Below, piece by piece: positions 43,210 through 52,817 of a DNA stretch of 64,000 bases. This DNA is from Pseudomonas persica (GTDB lineage: Bacteria > Pseudomonadota > Gammaproteobacteria > Pseudomonadales > Pseudomonadaceae): NCBI RefSeq assembly GCF_900291015.1, contig NZ_OLKL01000037.1, positions 47,897 through 111,896 on the forward strand. Reading direction: 5' to 3'. The position numbers and the translations under genes were made by a program. The notes beneath the pieces were generated by a model. It saw only the letters and a list, made by a program, of their open reading frames with translations, did no database searches and was not told where the DNA came from. Numbering within the stretch: the first letter of the stretch is position 1; every line of letters begins with the position of its first letter.

Positions 43210-43284
43210 TCCACCCAATGTACAAGCGCAGGCGCCGGTCCCTCCCGGCGAGCGTCCACATTCGACCATTATGGAACCGCAGCC

Positions 43285-44619
43285 ATGAGCCAGTCTGCAA
43301 ACCCGGAAACCATCAAGGACCTGATCGGTGTGGGCTTCGGCCCTTCCAACCTGGCCCTGGCCATCGCCCTGGAAGAACTCGCCGAGTCCCAGGGCCATGC
43401 CCTTGACGCGCTGTTCATCGACAAACAACAGGACTACCGCTGGCACGGCGAAACCCTGGCCACCCAGAGCGAGCTGCAGATCTCGTTCCTCAAGGACCTG
43501 GTGTCGCTGCGCAACCCCACCAGCCCCTACAGCTTCGTCAACTACCTGCACCAGAAGCAGCGCCTGGCCGATTTCATCAACCTCGGCACCTTCTACCCCT
43601 GCCGGCTCGAGTACAACGACTACCTGCGCTGGGCCGCCGAGCACTTCGCCACCCAGGCGGCATATGGCGAGGAAGTGCTACGCATCGAGCCGGCAGTGCA
43701 CGCGGGTCGGGTCGAGCACCTGCGCCTGGTCTCGCGCGACGCCCAAGGCCGCGAATACAGCCGCCGCACCCGTTCGGTGGTGGTCGGCAGCGGCGGCACG
43801 CCGAAAATCCCGGAAAAGTTCGGCGCCTTCAAGGACGACCCTCGAGTATTCCATCACTCCCAGTACCTGAGCAGCCTGAACAAGTTGCCGTGCGCCGCCG
43901 GCAAGCCGATGCGCATTGCCGTGATCGGTTCGGGCCAGAGCGCCGCCGAGGCGTTCATCGACCTCAATGACAGCTACCCGTCGGTCAAGGTCGACATGAT
44001 TTTGCGTGGTTCGGCCCTCAAGCCTGCCGACGACAGCCCGTTCGTCAACGAGATCTTCTCGCCGGACTACACCGACCTGGTCTACAACGAACCGGCCGAC
44101 CAGCGCAGCAAGCTGCTGGGCGAATACCACAACACCAACTATTCGGTGGTCGACCTCAACCTGATCGAACGCATCTACGGCATCCTCTACCGGCAGAAGG
44201 TTGCCCACCAGTACCGCCACAACGTGCTGTGCCGGCGCCAGGTTGAAGCCGTGGTGGCCACCCGCGAAGGCCTGGAACTGACCCTGCGTGACCTCGCCAC
44301 CGGCCAGCAGCAAACCCACCGCTACGACGCGGTGATCCTCGCCACCGGCTACGAACGTCGCTCGCACCGTGACCTGCTGGCACCGCTGGCCGGCTACCTG
44401 GACGATTTCAGCGTCGACCGCAACTACCGCGTGCTGGCCAGCCCCGACCTGCAGGCCTCGGTGTACCTGCAGGGCTTCTGCGAAAACAGCCACGGCCTGA
44501 GCGACACCCTGCTCTCGGTGCTGCCGGCGCGCGCCGCGGAAATTGGCCGCGCGCTGTACCAAGACCTGGCGCAGCTGCACGGCAAGGCACAACCGGCAGT
44601 GACGCTGACCCGCGCCTGA
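43285..44619 (+). CDS. pvdA: L-ornithine N5-monooxygenase
   Basis: 444 residues, the PvdA size. The FAD motif GVGFGPSNL lies at 15-23, the NADPH motif IAVIGSGQS at 211-219, and the C-terminal ATGYERRS. It hydroxylates ornithine to N5-hydroxyornithine for the hydroxamate groups of pyoverdine, in the cytoplasm. The upstream IS box makes it PvdS-dependent and so iron-repressed through Fur. The pyoverdine peptide synthetases are not in this window; the fpv reduction and transport operon follows in the same direction. Confidence 0.95.
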   Translation: MSQSANPETIKDLIGVGFGPSNLALAIALEELAESQGHALDALFIDKQQDYRWHGETLATQSELQISFLKDLVSLRNPTSPYSFVNYLHQKQRLADFINLGTFYPCRLEYNDYLRWAAEHFATQAAYGEEVLRIEPAVHAGRVEHLRLVSRDAQGREYSRRTRSVVVGSGGTPKIPEKFGAFKDDPRVFHHSQYLSSLNKLPCAAGKPMRIAVIGSGQSAAEAFIDLNDSYPSVKVDMILRGSALKPADDSPFVNEIFSPDYTDLVYNEPADQRSKLLGEYHNTNYSVVDLNLIERIYGILYRQKVAHQYRHNVLCRRQVEAVVATREGLELTLRDLATGQQQTHRYDAVILATGYERRSHRDLLAPLAGYLDDFSVDRNYRVLASPDLQASVYLQGFCENSHGLSDTLLSVLPARAAEIGRALYQDLAQLHGKAQPAVTLTRA

Positions 44620-44962
44620 TCCCCGACTTCACACCTTCCAGGCCGGCCTCTGTCAGTTAGCGTCACATTGGGGCTGCTATGCAGCCCATCGCCTGCACGC
44701 CCGCTCCCACAGGTGCCGCACAATTCTTTAGGTCTGCGCTGTACCTGTGCGAGCGGGCGTGCCCGCGAAGCATTCAACGCGGTGGCAGGCACCGGCTACG
44801 CCGGTGTTCACGGGCAAGCCCGCAAGCAGCATCAGGCCTTGGCACCCTGAAACATTTGCTTGCATTTAAAACGGCAGGTTTTCGATTCTCATTCGTCTTT
44901 ATCAGTACAGCCCCTGTTTGGCTGGGCACACGCTCGACTCCCCCATTGCAGAAGACCGTCAG
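44620..44962. other. Intergenic region upstream of fpvG
   Basis: This 343-bp gap holds REP-like fragments at about 44660-44835 (CGCCCGCTCCCACAGG and its inverted partner) and an AT-richer stretch at 44860-44945 that probably contains the fpvG promoter. On the minus strand GAATGAGAATCG (about 44884-44895) resembles half of a Fur box. I find no full PvdS box here. Confidence 0.5.
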
Positions 44963-46156
44963 ATGGCCAAATCACCGAAAAAATCCAGATCCAGGCTGTG
45001 GTTCCTGGTCCACAGCTGGCTCGCCTTGCCGATCTGGTTCTTTGTCCTGATCGTCTGCTTCACCGGCATGCTCGCCGTGGTCAGCCAGGAAATCGTCTGG
45101 CTGGCCGACCCGACAGTGCGTGCCAACAAGCCCGACACCGACATCGAGCGCCTGAGCTTCCAGCAGGTACTGGAGGCCTTGCACAAGGCCGAGCCGGACA
45201 TGGTGGTGGAGCGGCTTAGCCAGCCCGACGGTTCGCACTTCGCGATCAAGGCCGATGTCACCCTGCCTGACGGCACCAGCCCGACGCTATATGTGAACCC
45301 CTACACCGGGGCCATCCAGGGCAAGACCCCGGACTTCAACTTCGAAGCCTTCACCCGCGCCCTGCACGGCTGGTGGCTGGTGCCGTTCACCAACGGTTTC
45401 AGCTGGGGCTGGTACCTGGTGTCGCTGCTCGGCCTGCCCATGCTGGCTTCGCTGGTCACCGGCCTGGTGGTGTACAAGAAGTTCTGGAAGGGCTTCTTCA
45501 AGCCGCTGCGCACCGGCCATGGTTCGCGGATTTTCTGGGGCGACCTGCACCGCCTGGCCGGGGTCTGGTCGATCTGGTTCATTGCGGTCATTTCCATCAC
45601 CGGCACCTGGTTCCTGATCCAGGCGATCCTGGCCGACAACCACATCACCATTTCCAGCCGGCCCATCGTGCCGGTGATCGCCCGTGAGGACGTGCCGCAA
45701 ACCCCGACTGGCAGCCCGGCACCGCGCATCGACCTGGATGAAGCGGCACGCATCGCCGGCCTGGCGATCCCGGGGCTGCAGACCAACTTCATCTCGCTAC
45801 CGGCCACCGCCTACAGCCACGTCACCCTGGCCGGGCCGGGTTGGTACCCGCTGATGTTCCAGAGCGCTTCGGTGAACCCGTACACGCGTAATGTCGACAG
45901 CCAGTTCCTGATCAGCGACCGCTCGGCGCTGGAGTTCGTCACCGAGTCCATGCGCCCACTGCACACCGGTGATTTCGGCGGCCTGCCGATCAAGCTGGTG
46001 TGGTTCTTCTTCGGCCTGGTCCTCACCTTGATGGTGTTCAGCGGCTTGCTGATCTGGACCAAGCGCACCGCCCAGGCCACCACCGCCGCCCTCAAGCGCG
46101 GCGAGCGCGTGCCGCGCATGGCGCGCAATGAACCCCCTGTGGAGATCCGCCCATGA
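44963..46156 (+). CDS. fpvG: PepSY-domain membrane reductase FpvG
   Basis: 397 residues with a PepSY-TM layout: membrane segments near 15-40, 140-165, 190-215 and 340-365, and His-bearing helices (LVHSWLALP, LHGWWLVP, DLHRLAGVWS) that can ligate haem. In P. aeruginosa FpvG reduces Fe3+ held by pyoverdine so that iron is released in the periplasm. It is the first gene of an eight-gene run; its stop overlaps fpvH as ATGA. The start at 44963 gives the KKSRSR pre-membrane segment expected for the family. Confidence 0.9.
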   Translation: MAKSPKKSRSRLWFLVHSWLALPIWFFVLIVCFTGMLAVVSQEIVWLADPTVRANKPDTDIERLSFQQVLEALHKAEPDMVVERLSQPDGSHFAIKADVTLPDGTSPTLYVNPYTGAIQGKTPDFNFEAFTRALHGWWLVPFTNGFSWGWYLVSLLGLPMLASLVTGLVVYKKFWKGFFKPLRTGHGSRIFWGDLHRLAGVWSIWFIAVISITGTWFLIQAILADNHITISSRPIVPVIAREDVPQTPTGSPAPRIDLDEAARIAGLAIPGLQTNFISLPATAYSHVTLAGPGWYPLMFQSASVNPYTRNVDSQFLISDRSALEFVTESMRPLHTGDFGGLPIKLVWFFFGLVLTLMVFSGLLIWTKRTAQATTAALKRGERVPRMARNEPPVEIRP

Positions 46157-46692
46157 GCCAGGTTCAAGCCGTGCCCGCCAGCCCGCTGAAGCAACGATGG
46201 CTGAAGTGGCGTTTTCACCTGAACATCCTGCTGATCCTCATCCCGCTGGGTTTCATGCCCAAGTACTTCGCCGACGCCAAGCTGTTCCGCGGCGAAGCGG
46301 GGCTCGGCGCCAATGTGATCAACGACATCCAGGTCGGCCCCTATACCCTGGACCTGGCCGAACTGCGTGACGAAGCCCCCCGCACCGACGGCCCGGCCGG
46401 CCACTTCAAGGTCTTCAATGCATCGTTGTGCAAGGCCTGCATCAACGGCGTCAAGGCGGCCTACCTGCGCATCGGCAAACCGCGCAGCCTGCGCGCCGCC
46501 GGCACCATTTTCTTCGGTGCGCCGTACAACATGGGCACCTCGTTACCGATCCCGCCACGCACCAAGCCCGACGCGCAGATCTGGATCACCCTGGAAGGCT
46601 GGGACGGCAGCATGCACCAGGCGTCGGTCCCCCTGGCCAAGGCATCGCCAGCCACCGTGGCCTGGCTCGAGAAACAAGGAGGCAAGAAATGA
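46153..46692 (+). CDS. fpvH: FpvH-like protein of the ferripyoverdine reduction complex
   Basis: 179 residues with one N-terminal membrane segment (WRFHLNILLILIPLGFMP) and a periplasmic domain containing Cys94 and Cys97-type residues in NASLCKACINGVKAAYLRIGKP. It matches FpvH in position and size. In P. aeruginosa FpvH, FpvJ and FpvK assist the reductase FpvG; its own chemistry is unknown. ATGA overlaps link it to both neighbours. Confidence 0.85.
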   Translation: MSQVQAVPASPLKQRWLKWRFHLNILLILIPLGFMPKYFADAKLFRGEAGLGANVINDIQVGPYTLDLAELRDEAPRTDGPAGHFKVFNASLCKACINGVKAAYLRIGKPRSLRAAGTIFFGAPYNMGTSLPIPPRTKPDAQIWITLEGWDGSMHQASVPLAKASPATVAWLEKQGGKK

Positions 46693-47009
46693 AGCACGTG
46701 ATGCGCACCCTTACCCTGCCCTTGCTGGCGCTGGCCGCCGGCCCGGCTCTGGCGCACAACCCGATGTGTGAATGCGAAGAACTGGCCAGCGGCCAGGTCA
46801 AGTGCACCGGCGGTTTCTCCGACGGCAGCGGGGCCCCCGGGGTAACCCTGGATGTGATCGGCTACGACGAACAGGTGCTGGTCGGCGGCAAGCTCGGTGA
46901 TGACTCGACCCTGACCTTCAAGCGCCCGGACGGCGAGTTCTACGTGCTGTTCGATGCCGGCCCCGGGCACGTGGTGGAAGTCGATTACGCCGATATCGCC
47001 CAGCCATGA
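46689..47009 (+). CDS. fpvJ: FpvJ-like periplasmic protein
   Basis: 106 residues with a signal peptide cut after ...AAGPALA. The mature N-terminus HNPMCECEELASGQVKC carries His and three Cys residues, suggestive of a metal or redox site, and then a small beta-rich domain (GAPGVTLDVIGYDEQVLVGGKL). It is the third gene of the fpvGHJK set, coupled to fpvH and fpvK by ATGA overlaps. Confidence 0.85.
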   Translation: MKHVMRTLTLPLLALAAGPALAHNPMCECEELASGQVKCTGGFSDGSGAPGVTLDVIGYDEQVLVGGKLGDDSTLTFKRPDGEFYVLFDAGPGHVVEVDYADIAQP

Positions 47010-47575
47010 GCCGCGCCCAAGTGATTCGCCCGGCGGGCGCCGGGCACGAAACCCTGTACGTGCTGTTGGTCAGCCTGCTGATCGTGATTTTCGCCACCAG
47101 CGTGGTGCTGCTGCGCGGCGAACGCGAAGACGAACAGGCCATTGCCAGCTATCAGATTGACGCCCGTCGCGACCTCACCGCCGCCGAGCAAGGCCTGTAC
47201 ACCGACCTGCGGGTAGCCTTCGACGAGATCCAGTTGCTGCGCGAAGAAAACGCCGCCGCACCCAGCGTACAGGCCCTGGCCGAGGAGGGCCTGCCGCCGT
47301 TCGTGACCGATGCCGGCAGCCAGAGCCGCGGCAGCCACCAATGGTCGTGGCTGGAACCCGGGGCCTACCTGGGTCGCAGCCAAGCCCCGGCACTGGCCGG
47401 CAGCCTGCTGCTGATCCTGCCGGCCGACAGCACTGGCCAGGCCGATGTCTGGCTGCGCCGCGACAGCGCCGCCGTAACCCCCGACGACCTCACCCAGGCC
47501 GCCCTGATCGCCGCCGGTTGGCAGCAGGTGGTCAGCCACTACGACGCCGGGGTCACCCGCGAACACCGTCACTGA
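47006..47575 (+). CDS. fpvK: FpvK-like membrane-anchored protein
   Basis: 189 residues, one N-terminal membrane anchor (TLYVLLVSLLIVIFATSVVLL) and a periplasmic domain ending in His residues (TREHRH). It matches the DUF6162-type FpvK in position. It belongs to the FpvGHJK inner-membrane complex that reduces ferripyoverdine. It overlaps the fpvJ stop as ATGA; fpvC starts 17 bp after its end. Confidence 0.83.
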   Translation: MSRAQVIRPAGAGHETLYVLLVSLLIVIFATSVVLLRGEREDEQAIASYQIDARRDLTAAEQGLYTDLRVAFDEIQLLREENAAAPSVQALAEEGLPPFVTDAGSQSRGSHQWSWLEPGAYLGRSQAPALAGSLLLILPADSTGQADVWLRRDSAAVTPDDLTQAALIAAGWQQVVSHYDAGVTREHRH

Positions 47576-47591
47576 ACCCAAGGACTCCCCC

Positions 47592-48494
47592 ATGCTCCGC
47601 TCCGCCCTCGCCCTGCTCCTGGCCCTTGCCCTGCCGGCACTGGCCCTGGCCGATAACGGCAAGCCGCTGCGCATCGGCATCACCCTGCACCCCTACTACA
47701 GCTACGTGAGCAACATCGTCGGCGACAGGGCCGAAGTGGTGCCGCTGATCCCGGCAGGCTTCAACCCCCATGCCTACGAACCGCGGGCCGAGGACATCAG
47801 GCGTATCGGCACGCTGGACGTGGTGGTGCTCAACGGCGTCGGCCATGACGACTTCGCCGACCGCATGATCGCCGCCAGCGAAAAGCCCGGCATCAAGACC
47901 ATCGAGGCCAACCATAACGTGCCGCTGCTGGCGGCCACCGGTGTTGCCGCCCGTGGCGCCGGCAAGGTGGTCAACCCGCACACCTTCCTGTCGATCAGCA
48001 CCACCATCGCCCAGGTCAACAACATCGCCCGCGAACTGGGCAAGCTCGACCCGGACAACGCCCCGCTGTACAGGCAAAACGCCCGCGCCTATGCCAAGCG
48101 CCTGCGCACGCTGCGTGCCGAGGCCCTGGCCAAGGTCACCGAGGCCCCCAGCGCCACCTTCCGGGTCGCCACTATCCATGCTGCCTACGACTACCTGGTG
48201 CGCGACTTCGGCCTGGAGGTGACCGCGGTGGTCGAGCCAGCCCATGGCATCGAGCCCAGCCCGGCCCAACTGAAAAAGACCATCGACCAGCTCAAGGCAC
48301 TGGACGTGCGGGTGATCTTCTCGGAAATGGACTTCCCATCGGCCTATGTCGAAACCATCCAGCGTGAGTCCGGCGTGCGCCTGTACCCGCTGACGCACAT
48401 TTCCTACGGCAAATACACCAAGGACAAGTACGAGGTGGAGATGAAGCGCAACCTCGACACTGTGGTCCGCGCCATCCAGGAGAACCGCGCATGA
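47592..48494 (+). CDS. fpvC: Periplasmic metal-binding protein FpvC (ZnuA/MntA type)
   Basis: 300 residues with a signal peptide cut after ...ALALA and a cluster A-I solute-binding fold: HPYYSYVSNIVGDRAEV, GFNPHAYEPRAEDI with the first metal His, NPHTFLSI, IHAAYDYLVRDFGL and FSEMDF. FpvC binds iron freed from pyoverdine or the apo-siderophore and works with FpvF (P. aeruginosa knowledge). It overlaps the fpvD start by 4 bp. Confidence 0.9.
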   Translation: MLRSALALLLALALPALALADNGKPLRIGITLHPYYSYVSNIVGDRAEVVPLIPAGFNPHAYEPRAEDIRRIGTLDVVVLNGVGHDDFADRMIAASEKPGIKTIEANHNVPLLAATGVAARGAGKVVNPHTFLSISTTIAQVNNIARELGKLDPDNAPLYRQNARAYAKRLRTLRAEALAKVTEAPSATFRVATIHAAYDYLVRDFGLEVTAVVEPAHGIEPSPAQLKKTIDQLKALDVRVIFSEMDFPSAYVETIQRESGVRLYPLTHISYGKYTKDKYEVEMKRNLDTVVRAIQENRA

Positions 48495-49237
48495 CCGCCG
48501 TCGCCAACCTGGTGACGGCCTGCGGGCCGCGCATCGAGTTCACCGGCATCAACCTGACCCTGGGCCGCACCCGCATCCTCGAGCAGGTCAGCTTCAGCGT
48601 GGCCGCTGGCAGCGTGCATGCCATCGTCGGCCCCAACGGCGGCGGCAAGAGCTCGCTGATCAAGACCCTGCTCGGGCAGATGCCGCACCTGGGCCAGTTG
48701 ACCCTGCACTGGCCCGGCGAATGCGAAGTGATCGGCTATGTGCCGCAGGCGCTGGAGTTCGACCGTGGCTTGCCGATGACCGTCGACGATTTCATGGCTG
48801 CCATGTGCCAGCGCCGGCCGGCCTTTCTCAGCCTGTCACGGCGCGTGAAGCCAGCCATCGATGCCGCATTGGCGCGGGTCGGCATGCTCGACAAGCGCAA
48901 GCGGCGCATGGGCGCACTGTCTGGCGGTGAACGCCAGCGTGTGCTGCTGGCCCAGGGCCTGATTCCCGAGCCGCAACTGCTAGTGCTGGACGAGCCGATG
49001 TCGGCCCTCGATGAAGCCGGCATCCAGGTGTTCGAGCAACTGCTACAGGGCTGGCGCCAGGCCGGCACCACCGTGCTGTGGATTGAGCACGACCTGAAGG
49101 CCGTACTACGCCTGGCCGACCGGGTTACCGGCCTGAGCCGTCAGGTACTGTTCGACGCCCCACCCGCCCAGGCCCTGACCCCGGAGCGCCTGCTTGGCCT
49201 GTTCTCCGTTCACCCGCGTAGCGAGAGCCTAGCCTGA
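48491..49237 (+). CDS. fpvD: ABC transporter ATPase FpvD
   Basis: 248 residues with Walker A GPNGGGKSS (47-55), signature LSGGERQR, Walker B LLVLDEP and the switch His in WIEHDLK. It powers the FpvE permease for import of iron across the inner membrane. It is the usual ZnuC/MntB-like size. Its stop overlaps the fpvE start (TGATG). Confidence 0.92.
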   Translation: MTAVANLVTACGPRIEFTGINLTLGRTRILEQVSFSVAAGSVHAIVGPNGGGKSSLIKTLLGQMPHLGQLTLHWPGECEVIGYVPQALEFDRGLPMTVDDFMAAMCQRRPAFLSLSRRVKPAIDAALARVGMLDKRKRRMGALSGGERQRVLLAQGLIPEPQLLVLDEPMSALDEAGIQVFEQLLQGWRQAGTTVLWIEHDLKAVLRLADRVTGLSRQVLFDAPPAQALTPERLLGLFSVHPRSESLA

Positions 49238-50136
49238 TGAGTTTTGAAATCTTTCGTCAAACAGTCCAGGACTGGGCCACTGCCGGCTACCTGCCCGAGG
49301 CGCTGGCCTACGGCTTTGTGGTCAACGCCCTGCTGGCCGGCCTGATGATCGGCCCGGTGCTGGGCGGCCTGGGCACCCTGGTGGTGGTCAAGCGCTTTGC
49401 CTTCTTCTCCGAGGCGGTCGGCCATGCCGCGCTGACCGGCGTGGCCATCGGCATCCTGCTGGGCGAACCCTACACCGGCCCCTACGGCAGCCTGTTCGGC
49501 TACTGCCTGCTGTTCGGCATTTTGCTCAATTTCCTGCGCAACCGCACCGGGCTGTCGCCGGACACGCTGATCGGCGTGTGCCTGTCGGTGTCGCTGGCGC
49601 TGGGCGCCAGCCTGCTGCTGATGCTGGCGGGCAAGATCAACGTGCACATTCTCGAGAACGTGCTGTTCGGCTCGGTGCTGACCGTCAGTGGCCAGGACCT
49701 GGTGGTGCTGGGCATCGTTGCGGGGCTGGTGCTGGCGCTGGCCATGCCGCTGTACAACCGCATCATGCTGGCCAGTTTCAACCCGCAGCTGGCGGCCGTG
49801 CGCGGGGTGGCGGTGAAAACCCTGGACTACCTGTTCGTGGTGCTGGTGACCCTGGTCACCGTGGCCTCGGTGAAGGTGATCGGGGCGATCCTGGTCGGGG
49901 CGCTGCTGGTGATTCCCGCTGCCGCCGCGCGCCTGGTCAGCCAGTCGCTGAAGGGCTTTTTCTTCCTGTCGGTACTGATCGCCACGCTGAGCACGCTGCT
50001 CGGCATCCTGCTGCCGATCGTATTCGACCTGCCGGTGCCGTCCGGCGCCGCGATCATCCTGGTGGCCGGTATCTGCTTCGCCCTGGCGGCGCTGGCCCGC
50101 GCTCTCGTCCCCCGCCTGCAAGGAAACCCGGCATGA
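49237..50136 (+). CDS. fpvE: ABC transporter permease FpvE
   Basis: 299 residues, a cluster 9 metal permease with about eight membrane helices, GGLGTLVVVKRFAFFSEAVGHAALTG and the coupling segment FNPQLAAVRGVAVK. It forms the membrane channel for FpvC/FpvF-delivered iron. It is coupled to fpvD and fpvF by short overlaps. Confidence 0.92.
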   Translation: MSFEIFRQTVQDWATAGYLPEALAYGFVVNALLAGLMIGPVLGGLGTLVVVKRFAFFSEAVGHAALTGVAIGILLGEPYTGPYGSLFGYCLLFGILLNFLRNRTGLSPDTLIGVCLSVSLALGASLLLMLAGKINVHILENVLFGSVLTVSGQDLVVLGIVAGLVLALAMPLYNRIMLASFNPQLAAVRGVAVKTLDYLFVVLVTLVTVASVKVIGAILVGALLVIPAAAARLVSQSLKGFFFLSVLIATLSTLLGILLPIVFDLPVPSGAAIILVAGICFALAALARALVPRLQGNPA

Positions 50137-50996
50137 ACCTGAAACGCCTGACTCTGGCGCTGGCCCTGGCCGGCCTGCCGTCGCTGTCTTTCGCCACGCA
50201 AGTACTGACCACCCTGCCCGTCACCCACAGCCTGGCCAGCACCCTGCTCGACGGCACGGCGGTACAGCTGACCCATGCAGCGCCCGCCAACCTGCCAGCC
50301 AGCCGCCAGCCGTCGTATTTCAGCGGGCGCGGTGGCGCCAGCCTGCACAAGGCCGCGCAGCAGGCCGACGCGGTGATCGGCGTGCGCTCGATCTGGCGTG
50401 ACGACCCGCTGTACCCGATGGCCCGGCGCAGCAATATCCGGATCGTCGAGATCGACGCCGCACGGCCGGTGGATGGCGCGCTGCCGGGTATTGCGGTGAA
50501 CGGTGACGAGGCCTATGGCGCCTACCCCTGGCTCAACCCGACCAACTTCGGGCGCATGGCCGATGTGGTAGCCAATGACCTGGAGCGGTTGGCGCCGGGC
50601 GACAAGGCGAAGATCCACGGCAACCTGGCGGGGCTCAAACGTCAGTTACTGGAGCTTTCGGCCAGCAGCCAGACGCGATTGGCCAAAGTCGACAACCTGA
50701 CAGTGGTGAGCCTGTCAGAACGGCTGGGTTATCTGGCCAGCGGGTTGAACCTGGATGTGGTCGAGCAGCCACTGCCGGCCGAGTGGGATGCGGCTGCGCT
50801 GAAGGCGCTGGGGGACAACCTGAAGGCGCAGGATGTGGTGCTGGTGCTGGACCACCGGCAGCCTGAGGCGGCGCTGGCCGAGGTGATCAAGGCGGCCGGG
50901 GCGAAGCTGGTGGTGGTGGAAAGTGACCCTGAGGATGCGCTTGCCGGGCTGAAGGCCAGTATCGATCAGGTAGTAGCGGCATTGGGCGAAAGCTGA
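50133..50996 (+). CDS. fpvF: Periplasmic binding protein FpvF
   Basis: 287 residues with a signal peptide cut after ...SLSFA, then a second ZnuA-like fold (VLTTLPVTHSLASTLLDGTAVQL, HKAAQQADAVIG, GAYPWLNPTNFGRMA). It is more divergent than FpvC and lacks several of the usual metal His residues; in P. aeruginosa FpvF interacts with FpvC and pyoverdine. Last gene of the operon; a REP pair follows. Confidence 0.88.
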   Translation: MNLKRLTLALALAGLPSLSFATQVLTTLPVTHSLASTLLDGTAVQLTHAAPANLPASRQPSYFSGRGGASLHKAAQQADAVIGVRSIWRDDPLYPMARRSNIRIVEIDAARPVDGALPGIAVNGDEAYGAYPWLNPTNFGRMADVVANDLERLAPGDKAKIHGNLAGLKRQLLELSASSQTRLAKVDNLTVVSLSERLGYLASGLNLDVVEQPLPAEWDAAALKALGDNLKAQDVVLVLDHRQPEAALAEVIKAAGAKLVVVESDPEDALAGLKASIDQVVAALGES

Positions 50997-51000
50997 TGTT

Positions 51001-51119
51001 GCCTGTGCCGGCCTCTTCGCGGGTGAACCCGCGCCCACAGCCCTCGCAGGAATACCATTGGACCAGAGGCTGTGCTATCTCTGTGGGAGCGGGTTCACCC
51101 GCGAAGAGGCCGGCACAAG
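51001..51119. repeat. REP pair
   Basis: Inverted REP copies (about 51004-51040 and 51080-51117) between converging fpvF and the DUF1615 gene; probable transcript end for both. Confidence 0.8.
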
Positions 51120-51129
51120 CAACACAAGA

Positions 51130-52185
51130 CTATCGCTTCATGCACCGCTGATAACGCTCATCCACCCGCCCGGCAAACCACGCCGTGGTCAGCTTGCGGG
51201 TAATCTTCGGGCTTTTCAGCTGGATCCCCGGCAGCACCGCCCGTGGCACCGGCTTGCCGGCCGCGGCATCCGCCAGGGCGAACACCCCGCTGTACAGCTT
51301 GCTGTCCTCGAAGGCCAAGCTGTCGCCCTCCTCCAGCTGGCTGCGGATCTGCGGGTTGCGCAACCCCAGCTTCGCCCCCAGCTTGCGCGCCGCCCGTTCG
51401 GTAGTGCCCGGCATGATCGAGCCCGGCGCTACCAGATCGCCGTCCAGCGCCAGCGTCACCCCCGTCGCCTTGCTCAATGCCGCCTGAAATGCCGCATTGC
51501 GACTGGCGTACCAGCCCGCGTTGAAATCGGCAAAGCGATACAGCTGGCGATCGTAGTTGGCCGAATAGCCGAGCAAGTGGGCGATACCGAAATACATGCC
51601 ACCACGCCGGGTGAACACTTCCTGGCGAATGCTGCCATCGTGGCTGTAGGGGTAATTCCGCGCATGTTTTTCGGCGAAATCGATGCTGACCTGCATAGGC
51701 CCACCGGTATGCACCGGGTTCAACCCGCCCAGCAAGGTCTTGCCCAGTGGCACACGAGCAATGACCTCGTCGTACAGTTCGCTCAACTGCTTCTCGCTGC
51801 GCACCGCCTGCAAGCGCTGCTGGTAGCTCTTGCCATTACCTGACGGCGTCTTCAGTGCACCGTCGACCAGCAGCTTGGGGATATGCAGACGCGCGGCGCG
51901 GCGGTCGATTTCCTCACGGGCGATACGCCCCAGGTGGGGCACCTGCGGGTCGGCGTTGAAGGTCGACTCCTGCTCGGTCACCGCCAGCACTGCGCACAGG
52001 TTGCTTTTGCTGGGGGCAAGGCGCTGGGCTTCGAAGGCCACCTGGATATCTTTGGCCCAGCCCTCACGGTCCTTGGCCTGGGCGGGTAGCAGCCGCAGCA
52101 ACTGGGCGCGGACCTTGGCCGGGTCCGCTTCGGGCGCTTCCTCGCGACGGCCGGCGCAGCCTTGCAGCAGTGCCAGGGCCATCAA
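51130..52185 (-). CDS. DUF1615-type lipoprotein
   Basis: 351 residues from the TTG at 52185. The sequence before and after reads as a lipoprotein signal with lipobox LLQGC; a CTG at 52212, forming CTGA with the upstream stop, would add NGRLLAAG and give the positive charge such signals need, so the true start is uncertain. The body (CAVLAVTEQESTFNADPQVPHLG, NPVHTGGPMQVSIDFAEKHARNYPY, RRGGMYFGIAHLLGY) fits DUF1615; the ES and GPMQV segments recall lysozyme-like folds. It is an envelope protein of unknown role. Confidence 0.8.
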   Translation of the reverse strand: MMALALLQGCAGRREEAPEADPAKVRAQLLRLLPAQAKDREGWAKDIQVAFEAQRLAPSKSNLCAVLAVTEQESTFNADPQVPHLGRIAREEIDRRAARLHIPKLLVDGALKTPSGNGKSYQQRLQAVRSEKQLSELYDEVIARVPLGKTLLGGLNPVHTGGPMQVSIDFAEKHARNYPYSHDGSIRQEVFTRRGGMYFGIAHLLGYSANYDRQLYRFADFNAGWYASRNAAFQAALSKATGVTLALDGDLVAPGSIMPGTTERAARKLGAKLGLRNPQIRSQLEEGDSLAFEDSKLYSGVFALADAAAGKPVPRAVLPGIQLKSPKITRKLTTAWFAGRVDERYQRCMKR

Positions 52186-52208
52186 GCCAGCAGCCAGTAA
52201 CCGGCCGT

Positions 52209-52760
52209 TCAGGGCTGTTCACCGATCAGGTAGGTCTTGCTGATGTGGCGGAACAAGGGGTGCCCTGCACTGCCCATAAGCTCGAACAATACCATTTCGC
52301 GGGTCACCACCTGCGCCCCCGCGGCCCGCATGCGCGCCAGCCCTGCGGCCTTGCTCACCGGGGTACGGCTGTCACAGGCATCCTCGACCACGAACACCTG
52401 CTTGCCCAGTGCCAGCAGGCCGATCACGGTCTGCAACACGCAAACGTGGGTTTCCATTCCGCAGACAATCACTTGCTCACGCGCCATCAAGCTTGCTGGC
52501 AGGCACTGGGCGGCCACGCAGGAAAAATGGCTTTTCTCCACCACCTCGGCGGCCGGCGCTGCGGTCAGCAGCTCGGCCAGGGTATGGCCCAGGCCCTTGG
52601 GGTACTGCTCGGAAATCACCGTCGGCAGCTCCAGCTCGGCGGTCGCCGCCAGCAACCAGCGAGCCCGCGCACGGGTGCCTTCAGGGTCGCTCATGGCGCC
52701 GATGAGTTTTTCCTGGATGTCGACGACCAGCAGCGTGGCCTTGTGGAGATCGATCAGCAT
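52209..52760 (-). CDS. Isochorismatase-family hydrolase
   Basis: 183 residues from the ATG at 52760 (GAGG ribosome site). It has the cysteine-hydrolase triad of the family: Asp in VVDIQEKL, Lys in VEKSHFSC and Cys in GMETHVCVLQT. The compact form resembles YcaC/nicotinamidase-like enzymes and not siderophore isochorismatases with carrier domains. The substrate is unknown. It lies between the thioesterase and DUF1615 genes in a leftward series. Confidence 0.87.
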   Translation of the reverse strand: MLIDLHKATLLVVDIQEKLIGAMSDPEGTRARARWLLAATAELELPTVISEQYPKGLGHTLAELLTAAPAAEVVEKSHFSCVAAQCLPASLMAREQVIVCGMETHVCVLQTVIGLLALGKQVFVVEDACDSRTPVSKAAGLARMRAAGAQVVTREMVLFELMGSAGHPLFRHISKTYLIGEQP

Positions 52761-52817
52761 TGTCTGCCTCTTGCCTGGGAAAAGGCCTAGCCTCCACCAG
52801 GCAAGCGGTGACGTCAA

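Noticed and set aside
44860..44962. PvdS box before fpvG
   Set aside because: TTTAAAA and CGT are present but not at 16 or 17 bp spacing; only a partial Fur-like half site could be seen.
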